NCBI GenBank assembly: GCA_017882455.1
Contig: JADGPL010000003.1
Span: 144,281 to 208,280 of the forward strand
DNA: 64,000 nt
Source of the DNA: Solirubrobacteraceae bacterium
GTDB lineage: Bacteria; Actinomycetota; Thermoleophilia; Solirubrobacterales; Solirubrobacteraceae
Direction of reading: 5' to 3'
The notes beneath the pieces are model-generated. The model saw only the letters and a program-made list of their open reading frames with translations, ran no database searches and was not told where the DNA came from. The position numbers were made by a program, and so were the translations under genes. Shown piece after piece: positions 17,526 to 25,775 of the stretch. Numbering within the stretch: position 1 is the stretch's first letter; the number at the start of each line of letters is the position of its first letter.

Positions 17526-18686
17526 ATGGCGCCGCAGGAGACTCAGGCCGAGCCGCCGCTGGCTGAGATCGTGCGCCAGTGGGGGCGGATCGGCTGCATC
17601 GGCTTCGGCGGGCCGCCCGCGCACATCGCGCTGCTGCGCGAGCTGTGCGTCACCGGACGCGGCTGGCTGACCAACGTCCAGTTCGAGCGGGCGCTGGCCG
17701 CCACCAACCTGCTCCCGGGGCCGGCCTCCACGCAGCTGGCGATCTATTGCGCCTGGCGGTTGCGCGGCGCGCGGGGAGCGCTGCTCGGGGGTCTGTCCTT
17801 CATCCTGCCCGGGCTGGTCGCGATCCTCGCGCTCTCGGTCCTCTTTCTCTCCGGCTCGCCGCCCCCATGGCTGCGCGGCGCCGGCATGGGGGCCGGCGCC
17901 GCGGTGCCGGCCGTGGCCGTCCGCGCGGGGCTCGGCATCGCCCGCCCGATCTGGGCCCAGACCCCCCGCTCACGGCGAGCACGGGTCCTCGCATACGCGC
18001 TCCTGGGGGCGCTCGCGGCGGCCCTGACCGGTCCGTGGCTGGTGCTGGTGCTGCTCGGATGCGGCCTGCTCGAGCTGCTCGGCCGGCGTCTGCTCGGCCT
18101 CCTCTCCGGAGCACAACCGTGGATGCTCCTCGGCCTCGCCGCCGCCCCCGGCGGCACCGTTGCCCTCGTCTGGACGGCGTTGAAGGTTGGGGCGCTGGCT
18201 TTCGGCGGCGGCTTCGTGATCGTCCCGTTGATGCAGAGCGACGCCGTCAGCACCTACCACTGGATGAGCCACACCCAGTTCCTCAACGCCGTCGCCCTGG
18301 GCCAGGTGACGCCCGGACCGGTCACGCAGACCGTGGCGGCCGTCGGCTACGCGGCGGGCGGCCTCGCGGGCGGCCTGCTCGCCGCGCTCGTGGCGTTCGC
18401 ACCCTCGTTCTCCTTCATCCTGCTCGGAGCGGCCCGCTTCGAGCGCCTGCTCGTCGACCGCCGCGTGCTGGCCTTCCTGGGAGGCGCCGCCCCGTGCGCC
18501 GCCGGGGCGATCCTGGGCGCGGCCGTGCCGCTGGCGATGGCCTTCCGCGCCGGCTGGCAGCTCGCGCTGCTCGCAGCCGCCGCGGTCGCGCTGCTGGTAC
18601 TCGGTCGCGGGGTCGTCCTCACGCTCCTGCTGGCCGGGGCGATCGGCGCCGGCGCCGCCCTGTTGGGCGCATCGGTCCCGCATTGA
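17526..18686 (+). CDS. chrA: ChrA-family chromate transporter
   Basis: A 386-residue membrane protein with two homologous CHR halves. The first is marked by GRIGCIGFGGPPAHIALL and NLLPGPASTQLAIY, the second by VGALAFGGGFVIVPLMQ and ALGQVTPGPVTQTVAAVGY. ChrA proteins export chromate, and many homologues may carry other oxyanions. With sulfate-activation genes 8 kb away a sulfate-like anion is possible but speculative. The start chosen is the ATG at 17526; an upstream in-frame start at 17487 would add 13 residues. Confidence 0.92.
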   Translation: MAPQETQAEPPLAEIVRQWGRIGCIGFGGPPAHIALLRELCVTGRGWLTNVQFERALAATNLLPGPASTQLAIYCAWRLRGARGALLGGLSFILPGLVAILALSVLFLSGSPPPWLRGAGMGAGAAVPAVAVRAGLGIARPIWAQTPRSRRARVLAYALLGALAAALTGPWLVLVLLGCGLLELLGRRLLGLLSGAQPWMLLGLAAAPGGTVALVWTALKVGALAFGGGFVIVPLMQSDAVSTYHWMSHTQFLNAVALGQVTPGPVTQTVAAVGYAAGGLAGGLLAALVAFAPSFSFILLGAARFERLLVDRRVLAFLGGAAPCAAGAILGAAVPLAMAFRAGWQLALLAAAAVALLVLGRGVVLTLLLAGAIGAGAALLGASVPH

Positions 18687-18791
18687 GCGGGGTCCGAGCG
18701 CCAAGAACGCCTCAGCTCGTTCACCGTCGCTTCACACCATCGTTGCGGCTTGGTCACAAAAAACCGCACTTTGCAGGGAAATCTGTGTGGT

Positions 18792-21164
18792 ATGAACGAC
18801 GAGGGAATACCGACACAGCCGCCGCAGAACACGAGGGCGGACATGCACTGCCACTCGACCGCCTCGCAGGAGTCACGCCTCGGTGTGCAGCGGGCGGTGG
18901 GCCTGCCCGAGTGCGCAACGCCTCCAGAGGAGGTCTACGCGCTGGCCAAGCGCCGCGGCATGGACTTCGTGACGATCACCGATCACGACACGATCGCCGG
19001 CGTCCTGGAGATCTCAGACCGCCCCGACGTCTTCGTCTCGGAGGAGCTGACCGCGCATTTCCGCGGCGAGCCACAGGCCGTTCACGTCCTCTGCTTCGGG
19101 ATCACCTCGGATGACCACGACTGGCTGCAGGCACACCGCGGGGACGTCGAGGTGTGCGCCGCCTACCTGCAGGAGCGCAACATCGCCTGTGCGCTCGCCC
19201 ACCCCTACTACACGGTCGGCGCCCCCCTGACCGCCCGTCACCGGCGGCGCCTGGCCGAGATGTTCGGCGTGTGGGAGATCCGCAACGGCGCGCGTGCCCC
19301 CGAGCTCAACAGCCCGGCGGCCACCTACATCGTCACCAGGGACGGGATCGGGATCGCCGGCTCAGACGACCACGCGGGGGTCGACATCGGGCGCACGTTC
19401 ACGGAAGCGCCGCCGGCCGCCACCCCCGCGGAGCTCCTGGAGCACATGCGCGCCGGGAGAGTGCTCGCCCGCGGAGCCCAGGGCAGCGCCGCCAAGTGGG
19501 CCCACGCCGCGATCGCGCTGGCCGTGCGCTCGCTCGGCTTCGACGCGACAGGCGCGCCAGCCTCGCGCCCGGACCCCCTGCGGGTGATGGAGATGATGCG
19601 CCGCCTGCTGCGGGAGGCCGACGCCCGCCACGGCGCCGTGGCGGGCGATCTCTCCCCGGATGACGCGCGCTGCCTGCTGCGCGCCTGGCTGAGCGCGGTC
19701 GAGCTCGATCACCTCGACGAGCAGGGGCTGCTCGCGATGATGCAGGACGAGAGCTTCAGCCACGCCGGCCTCTACCGCCGGGCCTGCCGGGTCCACGAGC
19801 GCAAGCTGCGCGGCGCCGTGAACGTCGCCCTGGGCGCCGCCGCGGGAGGCGCCGACCTCCAGGCCGCCGCCGAGGGCATCTTCGAAGCGAGCATCGCCGC
19901 CATCCCCTACGCGCCCGCCACCGCGTTCCTCGCGAACGAGCAGGTCAAGCTGGCCGAAATCCCCTACTCGGCCGGGGCCGGCAGCCTCGCCCAGCGCACC
20001 GGCGAGCGCCGCGCCCGCGACGGCGAGACGCCGCGGGTGGCGATCATGGTCGACGGCATCGGCTCGACCCACGGCGTCACCCGCACGATCGCCGAGATCC
20101 GCCAGCGCGGCGTGCCCGGCTACGAGATCGAGGTCCTCGGAACCGACCCCGAGGTCGACCGGCGCCTGTCGGCCGTGGCCGAGATCGACGTGCCCTTCTA
20201 CCCCGACCTGCGCATCGGCGTCCCCAGCCTGCCCGCCGCCGTGCAGACCCTCGCCGACGGGCGCTTCGACGCCGTCCACGTCTGCTCGCCCGGTCCCGTG
20301 GGCGCCGCCGGCGCGCTCCTCGCGCGTGCGCTCGGATTGCCGCTGGTGGGCAGCTACCACACCGAGCTGACCGCATATGCGGGACTGCGCTCCGGCGACG
20401 AGCGCGTGGCCGCGGCGATGGCGGCCGCCGTGAGCGCCTTCTACGGAGCCTGCGACGTCGTCCTCTCCCCCTCCGTCGCCGCCGATGTCGCGCTCAGCGG
20501 ACTCGGCGTGGACGGCGAGCGCGTGCTGCGCTGGGATCGCGGCGTGGACACCTCGCGCTTCGACCCCTCCCTGCGCGAGCCCTCGTCGAGCGAGACGATC
20601 TCAGTCCTCTACGCCGGGCGGATCACGCGCGAGAAGGGCGTCGAGCTGCTTGCCGAGGCATTCCTGCTCGCCCGCGCGCGCGAGCCACGCCTGCAGCTCG
20701 TGCTGGCGGGTGGCGGTCCCGAGGAGCACCATCTGCGCGAGCGCCTCGGCGACAGCGCCACCTTCCTCGGCTGGCTCGAGGGCGACGCTCTGGCGCGGGC
20801 CTACGCGAACGCCGACGTCTTCCTGTTCCCGAGCGCCACCGACACCTTCGGCCAGGTCGTGCTCGAGGCGCAGGCCAGCGGACTGCCGGTGATCGCGGTC
20901 GCCAGGGGCGGGCCGCTTTCGCTGCTCGAGGACGGCGTCAGCGGCCTGCTGCGCGAGCCCGACCCCGAGCAGCTCGCCGAGGGGCTGCTCGAGCTCGCCG
21001 GCTCGCCGTTGCTGCGCCGCCGGCTGGCGCGCGCGGCGCTCGAATCGGTGCGGGCACGCACCTGGGAGGGAACGCTGCAGCGGCTGGCCGACGGCTATCG
21101 CCGGGCGCTGCTCGGCGACGAGGACCGTCTTGTGCGCAGCGGCGCGCAGGACCGGGCGGCCTAG
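18792..21164 (+). CDS. PHP-domain / GT4 glycosyltransferase fusion protein
   Basis: A 790-residue two-domain protein. Residues ~15-240 form a PHP metal-dependent phosphoesterase domain: ADMHCHSTASQESRLG, TITDHDTIAG, CALAHPYY and AGSDDHAG supply the His/Asp metal ligands. A helical linker follows. Residues ~410-780 form a GT4 (GT-B) glycosyltransferase with STHGVTRTI, GSYHTELTAYAG, YAGRITREKGVELL and ATDTFGQVVLEAQASGLP, close to MgtA/PimB-type mannosyltransferases. The ATG at 18792 is preferred; a GTG at 18750 would add 14 residues. A single chain that both hydrolyses a phosphoester and transfers sugar is unusual. The downstream gene starts 6 nt later. Confidence 0.88.
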   Translation: MNDEGIPTQPPQNTRADMHCHSTASQESRLGVQRAVGLPECATPPEEVYALAKRRGMDFVTITDHDTIAGVLEISDRPDVFVSEELTAHFRGEPQAVHVLCFGITSDDHDWLQAHRGDVEVCAAYLQERNIACALAHPYYTVGAPLTARHRRRLAEMFGVWEIRNGARAPELNSPAATYIVTRDGIGIAGSDDHAGVDIGRTFTEAPPAATPAELLEHMRAGRVLARGAQGSAAKWAHAAIALAVRSLGFDATGAPASRPDPLRVMEMMRRLLREADARHGAVAGDLSPDDARCLLRAWLSAVELDHLDEQGLLAMMQDESFSHAGLYRRACRVHERKLRGAVNVALGAAAGGADLQAAAEGIFEASIAAIPYAPATAFLANEQVKLAEIPYSAGAGSLAQRTGERRARDGETPRVAIMVDGIGSTHGVTRTIAEIRQRGVPGYEIEVLGTDPEVDRRLSAVAEIDVPFYPDLRIGVPSLPAAVQTLADGRFDAVHVCSPGPVGAAGALLARALGLPLVGSYHTELTAYAGLRSGDERVAAAMAAAVSAFYGACDVVLSPSVAADVALSGLGVDGERVLRWDRGVDTSRFDPSLREPSSSETISVLYAGRITREKGVELLAEAFLLARAREPRLQLVLAGGGPEEHHLRERLGDSATFLGWLEGDALARAYANADVFLFPSATDTFGQVVLEAQASGLPVIAVARGGPLSLLEDGVSGLLREPDPEQLAEGLLELAGSPLLRRRLARAALESVRARTWEGTLQRLADGYRRALLGDEDRLVRSGAQDRAA

Positions 21165-21170
21165 GAGAAC

Positions 21171-22040
21171 ATGCGCGGCGAGACCCCCACAGGCTCCCCG
21201 CGCACGATCGCCGTCGCGCTGCACGGGATCGAGCCGGCCACCTTCGAGCCGTGTGCGCTGATCCGCGACTGGCTCTACGACCACGGCGTCGAGCGGGTCA
21301 CCCTGCTCGTGATTCCCGCCCGCGACCTGCATCCGGTCGGCGAGCGCTCGCCCGAGATGGTGGACTGGCTCAGAGAGCGTCGCATGGCCGGCGACTCGAT
21401 CGCCCAGCACGGCTTCCGCCACGTCCGGCCACGCGCCGGCGGCTCGCCGCGCCAGCTGCTCGCCGCAGCCCATGGCCAGCGCGGCGCCGAGTTCGTGGGG
21501 CTCGACAGTGAAGAGACCCGCCGCGCGGTTCACGCCGGCTGGCGTCTGCTCAAGCTCGCCGGCATCGAGCCCGACGGCTTCGTGGCGCCGGCCTACGCCT
21601 ATACCTCCGCGCTGCGCGCGACGCTGAGCCTGAAGTTCCAGTGGTGGGCGGGGCTGCTGCGCGTGCATCGTGCCCAACCTCGACTCGAGGCCGACGAGCG
21701 TGCCAGCTCGCAGATCGGCGGGCTCGCTCCCGCCCTGAGCCTCGCAACCGGGCCGCTCAGCCGTGTCCTCTCACCGGCCCTTCTGCGGGCCGGATCGCTG
21801 CTGCCCACGAGCACCCTGCGGCTGGACATCCACCCGGCCGACCTCAGCCATCCGCGCCACATGATGGCCCTGGAGCGAGTCCTCGCACGCGCGGGCAAGC
21901 ACCGCAGCGCGATCACCTACGAGCAGCTCGCGGGCGTCGAGCGGACGAGCCCGGCGTCTCGTTTCGGAGCCGGCGCTCAGCTCTTGCCGGCGGTGAACAT
22001 CGACGGTTCGAACGGCTTGACCGCCGACAGGCCGGCGTAG
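21171..22040 (+). CDS. DUF2334 / polysaccharide deacetylase-like protein
   Basis: A 289-residue protein resembling DUF2334, a branch of the NodB/polysaccharide deacetylase barrel. It shows VALHGIEPATF, VTLLVIPARDLHPVG and the segment SIAQHGFRHVRP, whose His would be a metal ligand. No signal peptide is seen, so it acts in the cytosol or at the membrane. It directly follows the PHP-glycosyltransferase gene and may modify the same glycan. The last 64 nt overlap the end of the phosphoesterase gene on the other strand. Confidence 0.72.
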   Translation: MRGETPTGSPRTIAVALHGIEPATFEPCALIRDWLYDHGVERVTLLVIPARDLHPVGERSPEMVDWLRERRMAGDSIAQHGFRHVRPRAGGSPRQLLAAAHGQRGAEFVGLDSEETRRAVHAGWRLLKLAGIEPDGFVAPAYAYTSALRATLSLKFQWWAGLLRVHRAQPRLEADERASSQIGGLAPALSLATGPLSRVLSPALLRAGSLLPTSTLRLDIHPADLSHPRHMMALERVLARAGKHRSAITYEQLAGVERTSPASRFGAGAQLLPAVNIDGSNGLTADRPA

Positions 22041-23680
22041 CCCAGATGTCCCAGGCCGAATAGGTCCTCGATCGTGCGCAGCAGCGAGAAGTGGTTGAAC
22101 GGTTCCTGGTTGGTTTCCCCGCCCTTGACGTAGGGCGAGAGCAGCAGCGCCCCCACCGAGCCGCCCCCTCGGGGAGAGAGACCGCTCGGCGCCGACGCCG
22201 CGACATTCGGAAACGCGGGCTGACCGCAACACGCGCTCGAGTCGGCGAATTCACCGCTCGAGGGCGCCTCGTCGACACTGATCACGAGCAGCCCGCTTTC
22301 CTTGTAGGCAGGCGATGCGAGGATCTCCGGGACGACCTGCCTCAGGAACATGTCGGCCTGCGCCGGCCCGGCCGGCGCGCCGGCGGTGCACGGAGTGGGA
22401 TTGGCGTCGCGGCAGCGACTCGGCACTATGTAGGAGAAGCTCGGCGTTCGCTTCGCGTTGGCCAGATCGCCACTCAGCTGCCCGAGCCCGACGTCGTCGG
22501 CGGCGCACGCCGGCGAGCCGACCAGCGATTGGAAGTACACGAACGGATTGCGGAAGGTCGCGTACGGCCCCGACCCGCTGCCCTGGGCGGCCGTCGGATC
22601 GGCCTGCCCGAGGGCGGGGTGCGCGCACGCTCCCGGCGTGCCGCCTTCGTCGGTCCCCTGCACGTATGCCCGCCAGCTGAGGTGCTTGGCCGCCAGCTGC
22701 CCGGGGAGCGTCTGCGTGGCCTGGGGATAGACGCAGCCGCTGCCCAGCACCTGTCCGTCGGCGCCCACGCTCGCGGGCGCGATCGCGGTGTAGTCGGGGC
22801 AGTTGGCCGCCGTTTCGGCTGTCGGCCCCTGGCCGCTCAGCAGCGCCACCTCGTTGGCCAGCTCCTCGTGGGCCACGGCGTCGTAGTGGACCAGCAGCTC
22901 CCCGTGGTGCTCCAGCGTTCCCGCCAGGTAGGGCGCGGCGGAGGAAGGTCCGAACACGGCCGCGTATGGCTGGTCGGAGAGCATGATCACGAACACGTGC
23001 TTGATCGGCGGAAGCTTCTTCGCCGGAGAGCCCGCTGCAGGCTTGGGCGCCGCGCCTTCCGAGGCTTCTGAGCTGCCTTTCGAGCTCGACGGCGCCGTCG
23101 TAGAGGTCGTGGGGCTCGCGGCCGCCGGGGCCGCGGCCGCCGGGGCCGCGGCCGGTGTCGGTTCGGATTCGGCCGGTGGCGGTTCGCTGCTCGCCGTCGA
23201 TGATGGTTCGGCCGAGGCCGAGGCTGAGGTCGAGGTCGAGGTCGACAGGACCGCAGGTTCGGAGGAGGGCAGCACGACCTTCAGCGGCGAGCGCGCCGAG
23301 GCGAGCGATGCGCTCGGGCGCGTCGCTGCGACGTTCCCAAGGAGCACCCCGAACCCCAGGAACACGAGCACGAGCAGGGCCGAGATCCTCGGCGCGGGAA
23401 GCCGCAGGGCGCTCGCGCCCATCCGCCCGCGCGCGGGCCCTACGGCCGCAGGAGCCGGCTGGGCGGCGCTCTCCACGGCGGCGCTCTCCACGGCGGCGCT
23501 CTCCACGGCGGCGCTCTCCACGGCGGCGGGGCTCTGCGCCGTGGCGTCGGCTGGGCGCGCCCGGCCGACAACGCGGCTCAGGAGCTCCTCGAGCCGCGGA
23601 CTGCGCGAGCCGATGCGCCGGCCGCACGAGAGGCAGTAGCGCTGGTGGACGGCGAGCGGCGATCCGCAGCTCTCGCACAT
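21977..23680 (-). CDS. Zinc-ribbon, membrane-anchored phosphoesterase-family protein
   Basis: A 567-residue protein with an unusual order. An N-terminal zinc ribbon (Cys 2, 5, 16, 19) is followed by an Ala/Val/Glu/Ser repeat (residues ~51-73), one membrane helix (~99-118) and a Ser/Thr/Ala/Pro-rich linker. From about residue 228 there is an extracytoplasmic domain like the phosphoesterase family PF04185 (phospholipase C / acid phosphatase AcpA). It has KHVFVIMLSDQPYAAVFG at the catalytic start, GTDEGGTPGACAHPAL, and LLVISVDEAPSSG near the end. The usual ENRSFDH motif is replaced by SDQPYAA, so activity is uncertain. It is last of three zinc-ribbon genes on this strand. Confidence 0.8.
   Translation of the reverse strand: MCESCGSPLAVHQRYCLSCGRRIGSRSPRLEELLSRVVGRARPADATAQSPAAVESAAVESAAVESAAVESAAQPAPAAVGPARGRMGASALRLPAPRISALLVLVFLGFGVLLGNVAATRPSASLASARSPLKVVLPSSEPAVLSTSTSTSASASAEPSSTASSEPPPAESEPTPAAAPAAAAPAAASPTTSTTAPSSSKGSSEASEGAAPKPAAGSPAKKLPPIKHVFVIMLSDQPYAAVFGPSSAAPYLAGTLEHHGELLVHYDAVAHEELANEVALLSGQGPTAETAANCPDYTAIAPASVGADGQVLGSGCVYPQATQTLPGQLAAKHLSWRAYVQGTDEGGTPGACAHPALGQADPTAAQGSGSGPYATFRNPFVYFQSLVGSPACAADDVGLGQLSGDLANAKRTPSFSYIVPSRCRDANPTPCTAGAPAGPAQADMFLRQVVPEILASPAYKESGLLVISVDEAPSSGEFADSSACCGQPAFPNVAASAPSGLSPRGGGSVGALLLSPYVKGGETNQEPFNHFSLLRTIEDLFGLGHLGYAGLSAVKPFEPSMFTAGKS
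23463..23522. repeat. Four-copy 15-bp tandem repeat within the phosphoesterase gene
   Basis: Four identical 15-bp units (gcggcgctctccacg) run from 23463 to 23522. On the minus strand they encode the AAVES pentapeptide repeat just before the membrane helix. Perfect identity at DNA level means copy number may vary by slippage without changing frame. Confidence 0.9.
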
Positions 23681-23713
23681 CTGGGGGCCCTCGGCGCCGA
23701 TCGGCGGTGCCTC

Positions 23714-24250
23714 CTACTCGTCCGTGCTGGCAGCCGGCTCCGGTGCCGGAGCTGCCGGGTGCGGGATCAACGCGTCCATCACCGCGGTGGCGGCGTCGTA
23801 TTCGACGGCCGTGCTCGGCAGCCGCTGCATCAGCGTCGCCCCGCACTGCCAGCAGTAGAGCGCGCCGCGGCTGTGCGGTGCGGCGCAGCTCGGACAGCTC
23901 CCGGCCACGCCGTCCTGCTCCATGCGCAACAGGCGCTCCACCTCCGCGAGCTCCGCGTCGCGCTCCTGCAGCAAGGCGGCGCGTCGCACGAGCACGTCCA
24001 GGCGGAAGTGATCGCGAATCGCCATCTCGTAGGCGAGCCCGCCCAGATCCCAATGCAGCTCGGTCACCTCTTCGGCGAGGGCGTCCCGCCGGCGACGCAG
24101 GTCGCCCGTCTCGGGCGGCGACGGCGGCGCGGGCGCCGAGCCGGACGCGGGAACGCCGAGAGGCGCACCCGCCGTCTGGCTCGGGGGGCTGAGCGGCGCC
24201 GCCGCGGTCTGCTCGTCGTCCACGTCGAGGGGCTTGCGCAGGATGCCCAT
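23714..24250 (-). CDS. Coiled-coil and zinc-ribbon protein of unknown function
   Basis: A 178-residue protein. A Pro/Ala-rich N-terminal ~50 residues is followed by a charged coiled coil (about 50-112), a zinc ribbon with Cys 119, 122, 133 and 136 (SCPSCAAP ... YCWQCGAT), and an Ala/Pro tail. No membrane segment is present. It lies between two other zinc-ribbon genes, 4 nt after the one upstream and 33 nt before the next, so all three are probably one operon. I do not recognise a function. A scaffold or sensor role is a guess. Confidence 0.7.
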   Translation of the reverse strand: MGILRKPLDVDDEQTAAAPLSPPSQTAGAPLGVPASGSAPAPPSPPETGDLRRRRDALAEEVTELHWDLGGLAYEMAIRDHFRLDVLVRRAALLQERDAELAEVERLLRMEQDGVAGSCPSCAAPHSRGALYCWQCGATLMQRLPSTAVEYDAATAVMDALIPHPAAPAPEPAASTDE

Positions 24251-24254
24251 GGCG

Positions 24255-25187
24255 CTATCCGGTTTCCACGACGTTGGGGAGTTCCTTGGATTTTTCCTCG
24301 TAGCTCTTGCCTTTGACAGATTTCAATTTGTTGAGCACCGTGGGCGGAGCCGGATGACTCTCACTCGAGCCGGGGCTGGAGGCCGCGCCCGAGCTTTCCC
24401 CGGCTGAGCTCGAGCTCGCGTTTGAGACCTTGACCACCTTCGCGCCCGGGAAGCTCTTGCGCAGGGCCGGCAGCGCCTTCTCGGCTTCGGCGCGCTTGTG
24501 ATAGACGCCGGAGTAGACCACGTAGCTGCCGGCGCTGAGGCTGGAGAAGTCTTCTGACTTCAGCGCGCCGACGCCCTTGGCGCCCTTGGCGCTCGCGGCC
24601 GACTTGGCCGCCTGCACCGCGCTCACGCTCGTGCCCGACTGCGCCAGCGTCTGCAGCTGGACGGTGTAGCCGCTGGTTCCAGACGGCCAGTCGTCGGTGA
24701 AGGAAGCTTCGCCCGCGCCCGCGCCCGCGCCCGTGCCCGCGGTGGCGGCCCCCGCGCCGCCCGCCGGCGTGGAGGCCACGCTGATGACCTGCGGCGCCGC
24801 TGAGCTCTGCTTGGAGGCGCTCGCGCGCCCGATCAGCACGCCGACGCCCATCGCCAGCAGCAGCACGCCGACGCCCGCGAGCAGCGTCAGTGTGCCGTTG
24901 TTGCCCTGTCCTGCGTCACGCGGCGGCGGCATGCCCGGCGTCGATGGGGGCATCGGGGGAGTTGCCTGCGGTCCGCCACGCTGGGGCGGACCGTCGAGCA
25001 GGACGCTGCTGATCGGAACGCTTCGCTCGCCGCACTCCAGGCAGTAGCGCTGCTCTGGAGCCAGCGGGGCAGCGCATCGCGCGCACTGCGGCGTCGTGCC
25101 CGCATGGGGCGACGATGAGCTTGCGATCGATTCGGTGGGCAAGTTGACTACCTTCGGGTCTGCGGAGTCGGCGACAGGATGTGTCAA
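24255..25187 (-). CDS. Zinc-ribbon, single-membrane-span, SPOR-like protein
   Basis: A 310-residue protein. The N-terminal zinc ribbon has Cys 35, 38, 49 and 52, followed by a Pro-rich segment and one membrane helix (~96-118). An extracytoplasmic region of about 75 residues resembles a SPOR domain: GYTVQLQTLA, VGALKSEDFSSL and YVVYSGVYHKRAEAEKALPALR. SPOR domains bind denuded peptidoglycan glycan. A Ser/Ala/Gly-rich tail ends the protein. The start is uncertain: TTG at 25187 is the longest, and a TTG at 25142 has a better Shine-Dalgarno (GAAGG). It is first of the three-gene operon. Confidence 0.72.
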   Translation of the reverse strand: MTHPVADSADPKVVNLPTESIASSSSPHAGTTPQCARCAAPLAPEQRYCLECGERSVPISSVLLDGPPQRGGPQATPPMPPSTPGMPPPRDAGQGNNGTLTLLAGVGVLLLAMGVGVLIGRASASKQSSAAPQVISVASTPAGGAGAATAGTGAGAGAGEASFTDDWPSGTSGYTVQLQTLAQSGTSVSAVQAAKSAASAKGAKGVGALKSEDFSSLSAGSYVVYSGVYHKRAEAEKALPALRKSFPGAKVVKVSNASSSSAGESSGAASSPGSSESHPAPPTVLNKLKSVKGKSYEEKSKELPNVVETG

Positions 25188-25305
25188 ACCGGGTGCTCGA
25201 TGGGGAAGCTCTGCGAGCTTCTCCCGCTATGGTCGAGCCCCTCGCGCGCGCAGGCGTGACGATCTTGTGAAAGGCGCGTGTATCGGCCCGAGCGCGCCTC
25301 TCGCC

Positions 25306-25485
25306 CTAGGCGGACTGCCAGCTGTGCGAGTCGGTGCGCCACGCGTGAGCGTCTGCGCGGCCCCACCCGTTCTGGGCGGACGCACAGCCCATCTGTTGGA
25401 GGTCGCCCGCGCGCGCTGCCATGCAGGCGCCCGTCACCAGCGAGAGGACGGCTATCCAGGCACCGGCGATGAGCAGGAGGATCAT
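25306..25485 (-). CDS. Small single-span membrane protein, 59 residues
   Basis: A short ORF read on the minus strand from the ATG at 25485 to a TAG at 25306. The first ~20 residues (MILLLIAGAWIAVLSLVTGA) form a hydrophobic helix followed by CMAARAGD, then a Trp/His/Gln-containing polar tail. GGAG stands 6 nt before the ATG, a good Shine-Dalgarno, and an extended -10 (TGATATAAC) lies about 40 nt upstream. These signals make it more likely a gene than chance. I do not recognise it. Confidence 0.55.
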   Translation of the reverse strand: MILLLIAGAWIAVLSLVTGACMAARAGDLQQMGCASAQNGWGRADAHAWRTDSHSWQSA

Positions 25486-25522
25486 GGGGAGCTCCGGGGG
25501 TTCGATGGCCAGTTCCTCACTG

Positions 25523-25531
25523 GTTATATCA
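25523..25531 (-). promoter_or_regulatory. Extended -10 promoter for the 59-residue ORF
   Basis: Read on the minus strand this is TGATATAAC, a TG-N-TATAAC extended -10, inside the only AT-rich patch of the region. The start of transcription would be near 25516, leaving a leader of about 30 nt. No clear -35 is required for this class. Confidence 0.45.
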
Positions 25532-25775
25532 GATTTATAGGTATCAAGCCTGCCGCCGGCTCGGGTCGGCCCGGTGGCCCGCGGTTGCCCGGCTTGAAGT
25601 CAACCCCCCTGCGGTACGATCTCGAGCCGAATGCCGCGGAGGCGCCTCGTGCCGCATCGAATCGACACCAAGCGTGTTATCAGGCACGAGACCGCCGCCA
25701 GGCGTGGTCTTACGTGCCGTGGATCGACGACAAATCGAGGAGCCGGGAGACGATGAGAACAGTAGGCACCCAGAT

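Larger units (their letters stand above)
25188..25775. other. 588-bp divergent intergenic region with one short minus-strand ORF
   Basis: This region separates the zinc-ribbon operon (minus) from the secreted Fn3-like protein (plus). It holds a likely 59-codon minus-strand gene (25306-25485) and, at about 25519-25549, a conspicuous AT-rich patch that carries its candidate promoter. A weak plus-strand pair TTGAAG (25594-25599) and TACGAT (25615-25620) with a short 15-nt spacer may serve the gene at 25776. Long open frames across this region on the plus strand show no family resemblance and I do not call them. Confidence 0.5.

Noticed and set aside
23463..23522. Possible CRISPR-like array
   Set aside because: The units are contiguous 15-bp tandem repeats without spacers and lie within a coding frame.
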